Below are positions 63,713 to 64,000 of a stretch of DNA of 64,000 bases, piece by piece (the first letter of the stretch is position 1; each line of letters starts with the position of its first letter). Below the pieces are notes generated by a model. That model worked only from the letters and a program-made list of their open reading frames with translations. It was not told where the DNA came from and made no database searches. This DNA is from Planctomyces sp. SH-PL62. Its GTDB lineage: Bacteria > Planctomycetota > Planctomycetia > Isosphaerales > Isosphaeraceae. The DNA lies in NCBI RefSeq assembly GCF_001610895.1, contig NZ_CP011273.1:1364001-1428000 (forward strand), given 5' to 3'. Both the position numbers and the translations under genes were made by a program.

Positions 63713-64000
63713 GTGGCTGCGGACAAACCCGAGAGTCTGTCGTCGATTTACTTCCCGCTCCGCCTGGCCTACGGGCTGACGCCGCTGATCGCGGGAGTGG
63801 ACAAGTTCTTCAACCTCCTGACCGATTGGTCCGGGTATCTGCCCGGCGATGCTTCGAGCGTCCTGCCGGTCTCCACGTCGACCTTCATGCACGTGGTCGG
63901 CTGCATCGAGATCGTGGCGGGCCTGGCGGTTCTGACGAAGTTCACCCGGCTGGGAGCCTACGTCGTGATGGCCTGGCTGATCCTGATCGCCGCCACGCTC
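63713..64000 (+). CDS. DoxX-like membrane protein (3' end outside window)
   Basis: At least 96 residues before the edge. Three hydrophobic segments (YFPLRLAYGLTPLIAGVDKF, HVVGCIEIVAGLAVL, LGAYVVMAWLILIAATL) match the DoxX-like family of small integral membrane proteins. GTG start at 63713 with GGAGAGG upstream. DoxX proteins are linked to quinone or sulfur redox chemistry; the function here is unknown. Confidence 0.65.
   Translation, partial: MAADKPESLSSIYFPLRLAYGLTPLIAGVDKFFNLLTDWSGYLPGDASSVLPVSTSTFMHVVGCIEIVAGLAVLTKFTRLGAYVVMAWLILIAATL

Overview
The window is high-GC DNA from a planctomycete, most likely the Isosphaeraceae (Paludisphaera/Singulisphaera group). This rests on the gene families: DUF1592/DUF1552, PSD1 and DUF1501 cytochrome-associated proteins, a WD40-TPR protein of the kinase-fusion type, planctomycete leucine-rich-repeat proteins, secreted proteins starting with an RLEGRELL-type motif, and a bacterial tetrahydromethanopterin (H4MPT) C1 pathway.

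Layout. (1) 1-5,200, mostly minus strand: a secreted alpha/beta hydrolase (cut by the window edge), a PcfJ-like protein, a nitrilase-family amidase, and a small set (NsrR-like Rrf2 regulator, DUF3365 heme protein, cupin, SFPASD protein) that suggests nitric-oxide or redox sensing. (2) 5,797-28,525: a 22.7-kb genomic island in the 3' half of a tRNA-Gly(CCC) gene. The intact tRNA is at 28,482-28,553; a 46-bp copy of its 3' part (45/46 identical) lies at 5,797-5,842. A tyrosine integrase sits just inside the tRNA end, next to a DUF1580-like putative excisionase, a frameshifted HNH endonuclease and a frameshifted HExxH protein. The rest is cargo and insertion sequences: three different IS630-type elements joined end to end at CTAG, remnants of three other transposases, a DUF1592/DUF1552 pair, two leucine-rich-repeat proteins, two secreted beta-propeller proteins and a 5'-truncated WD40-TPR gene. 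(3) 28,884-31,312: an ABC exporter and tRNA-Arg(ACG). (4) 31,556-45,114: the C1 cluster. A candidate structured RNA precedes fhcB-fhcA-fhcD-(SPFH gene)-fhcC-mch-ATP-grasp-CitG-like-PTPS-like, then genes resembling methanofuran biosynthesis (mfnD-, mfnF- and mfnE-like) and a small unknown gene. A HisA-like gene lies on the opposite strand inside this series with almost no spacing on either side. (5) 45,127-64,000: DUF1501/PSD1 pair, endonuclease III, a D-threonine-aldolase-type enzyme, an M20 hydrolase, a TPR protein, alpha/beta hydrolase, RNase D, a TIM-barrel isomerase, a CvpA-like protein, a polytopic membrane protein, prfB with programmed +1 frameshift, glutamyl-Q tRNA(Asp) synthetase, a DUF1223 protein and a DoxX-like protein cut by the window end.

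How the genes work together. Mch and FhcABCD should carry C1 units from methenyl-H4MPT to free formate. The downstream genes plausibly make or modify the pterin and methanofuran cofactors, so pathway and cofactor supply appear to be co-located. The island looks like a decayed integrative element: attachment repeats and integrase remain, but no replication or conjugation gene is visible, and several genes are broken. Several frameshifts lie in or near homopolymers, so assembly indels cannot be excluded.
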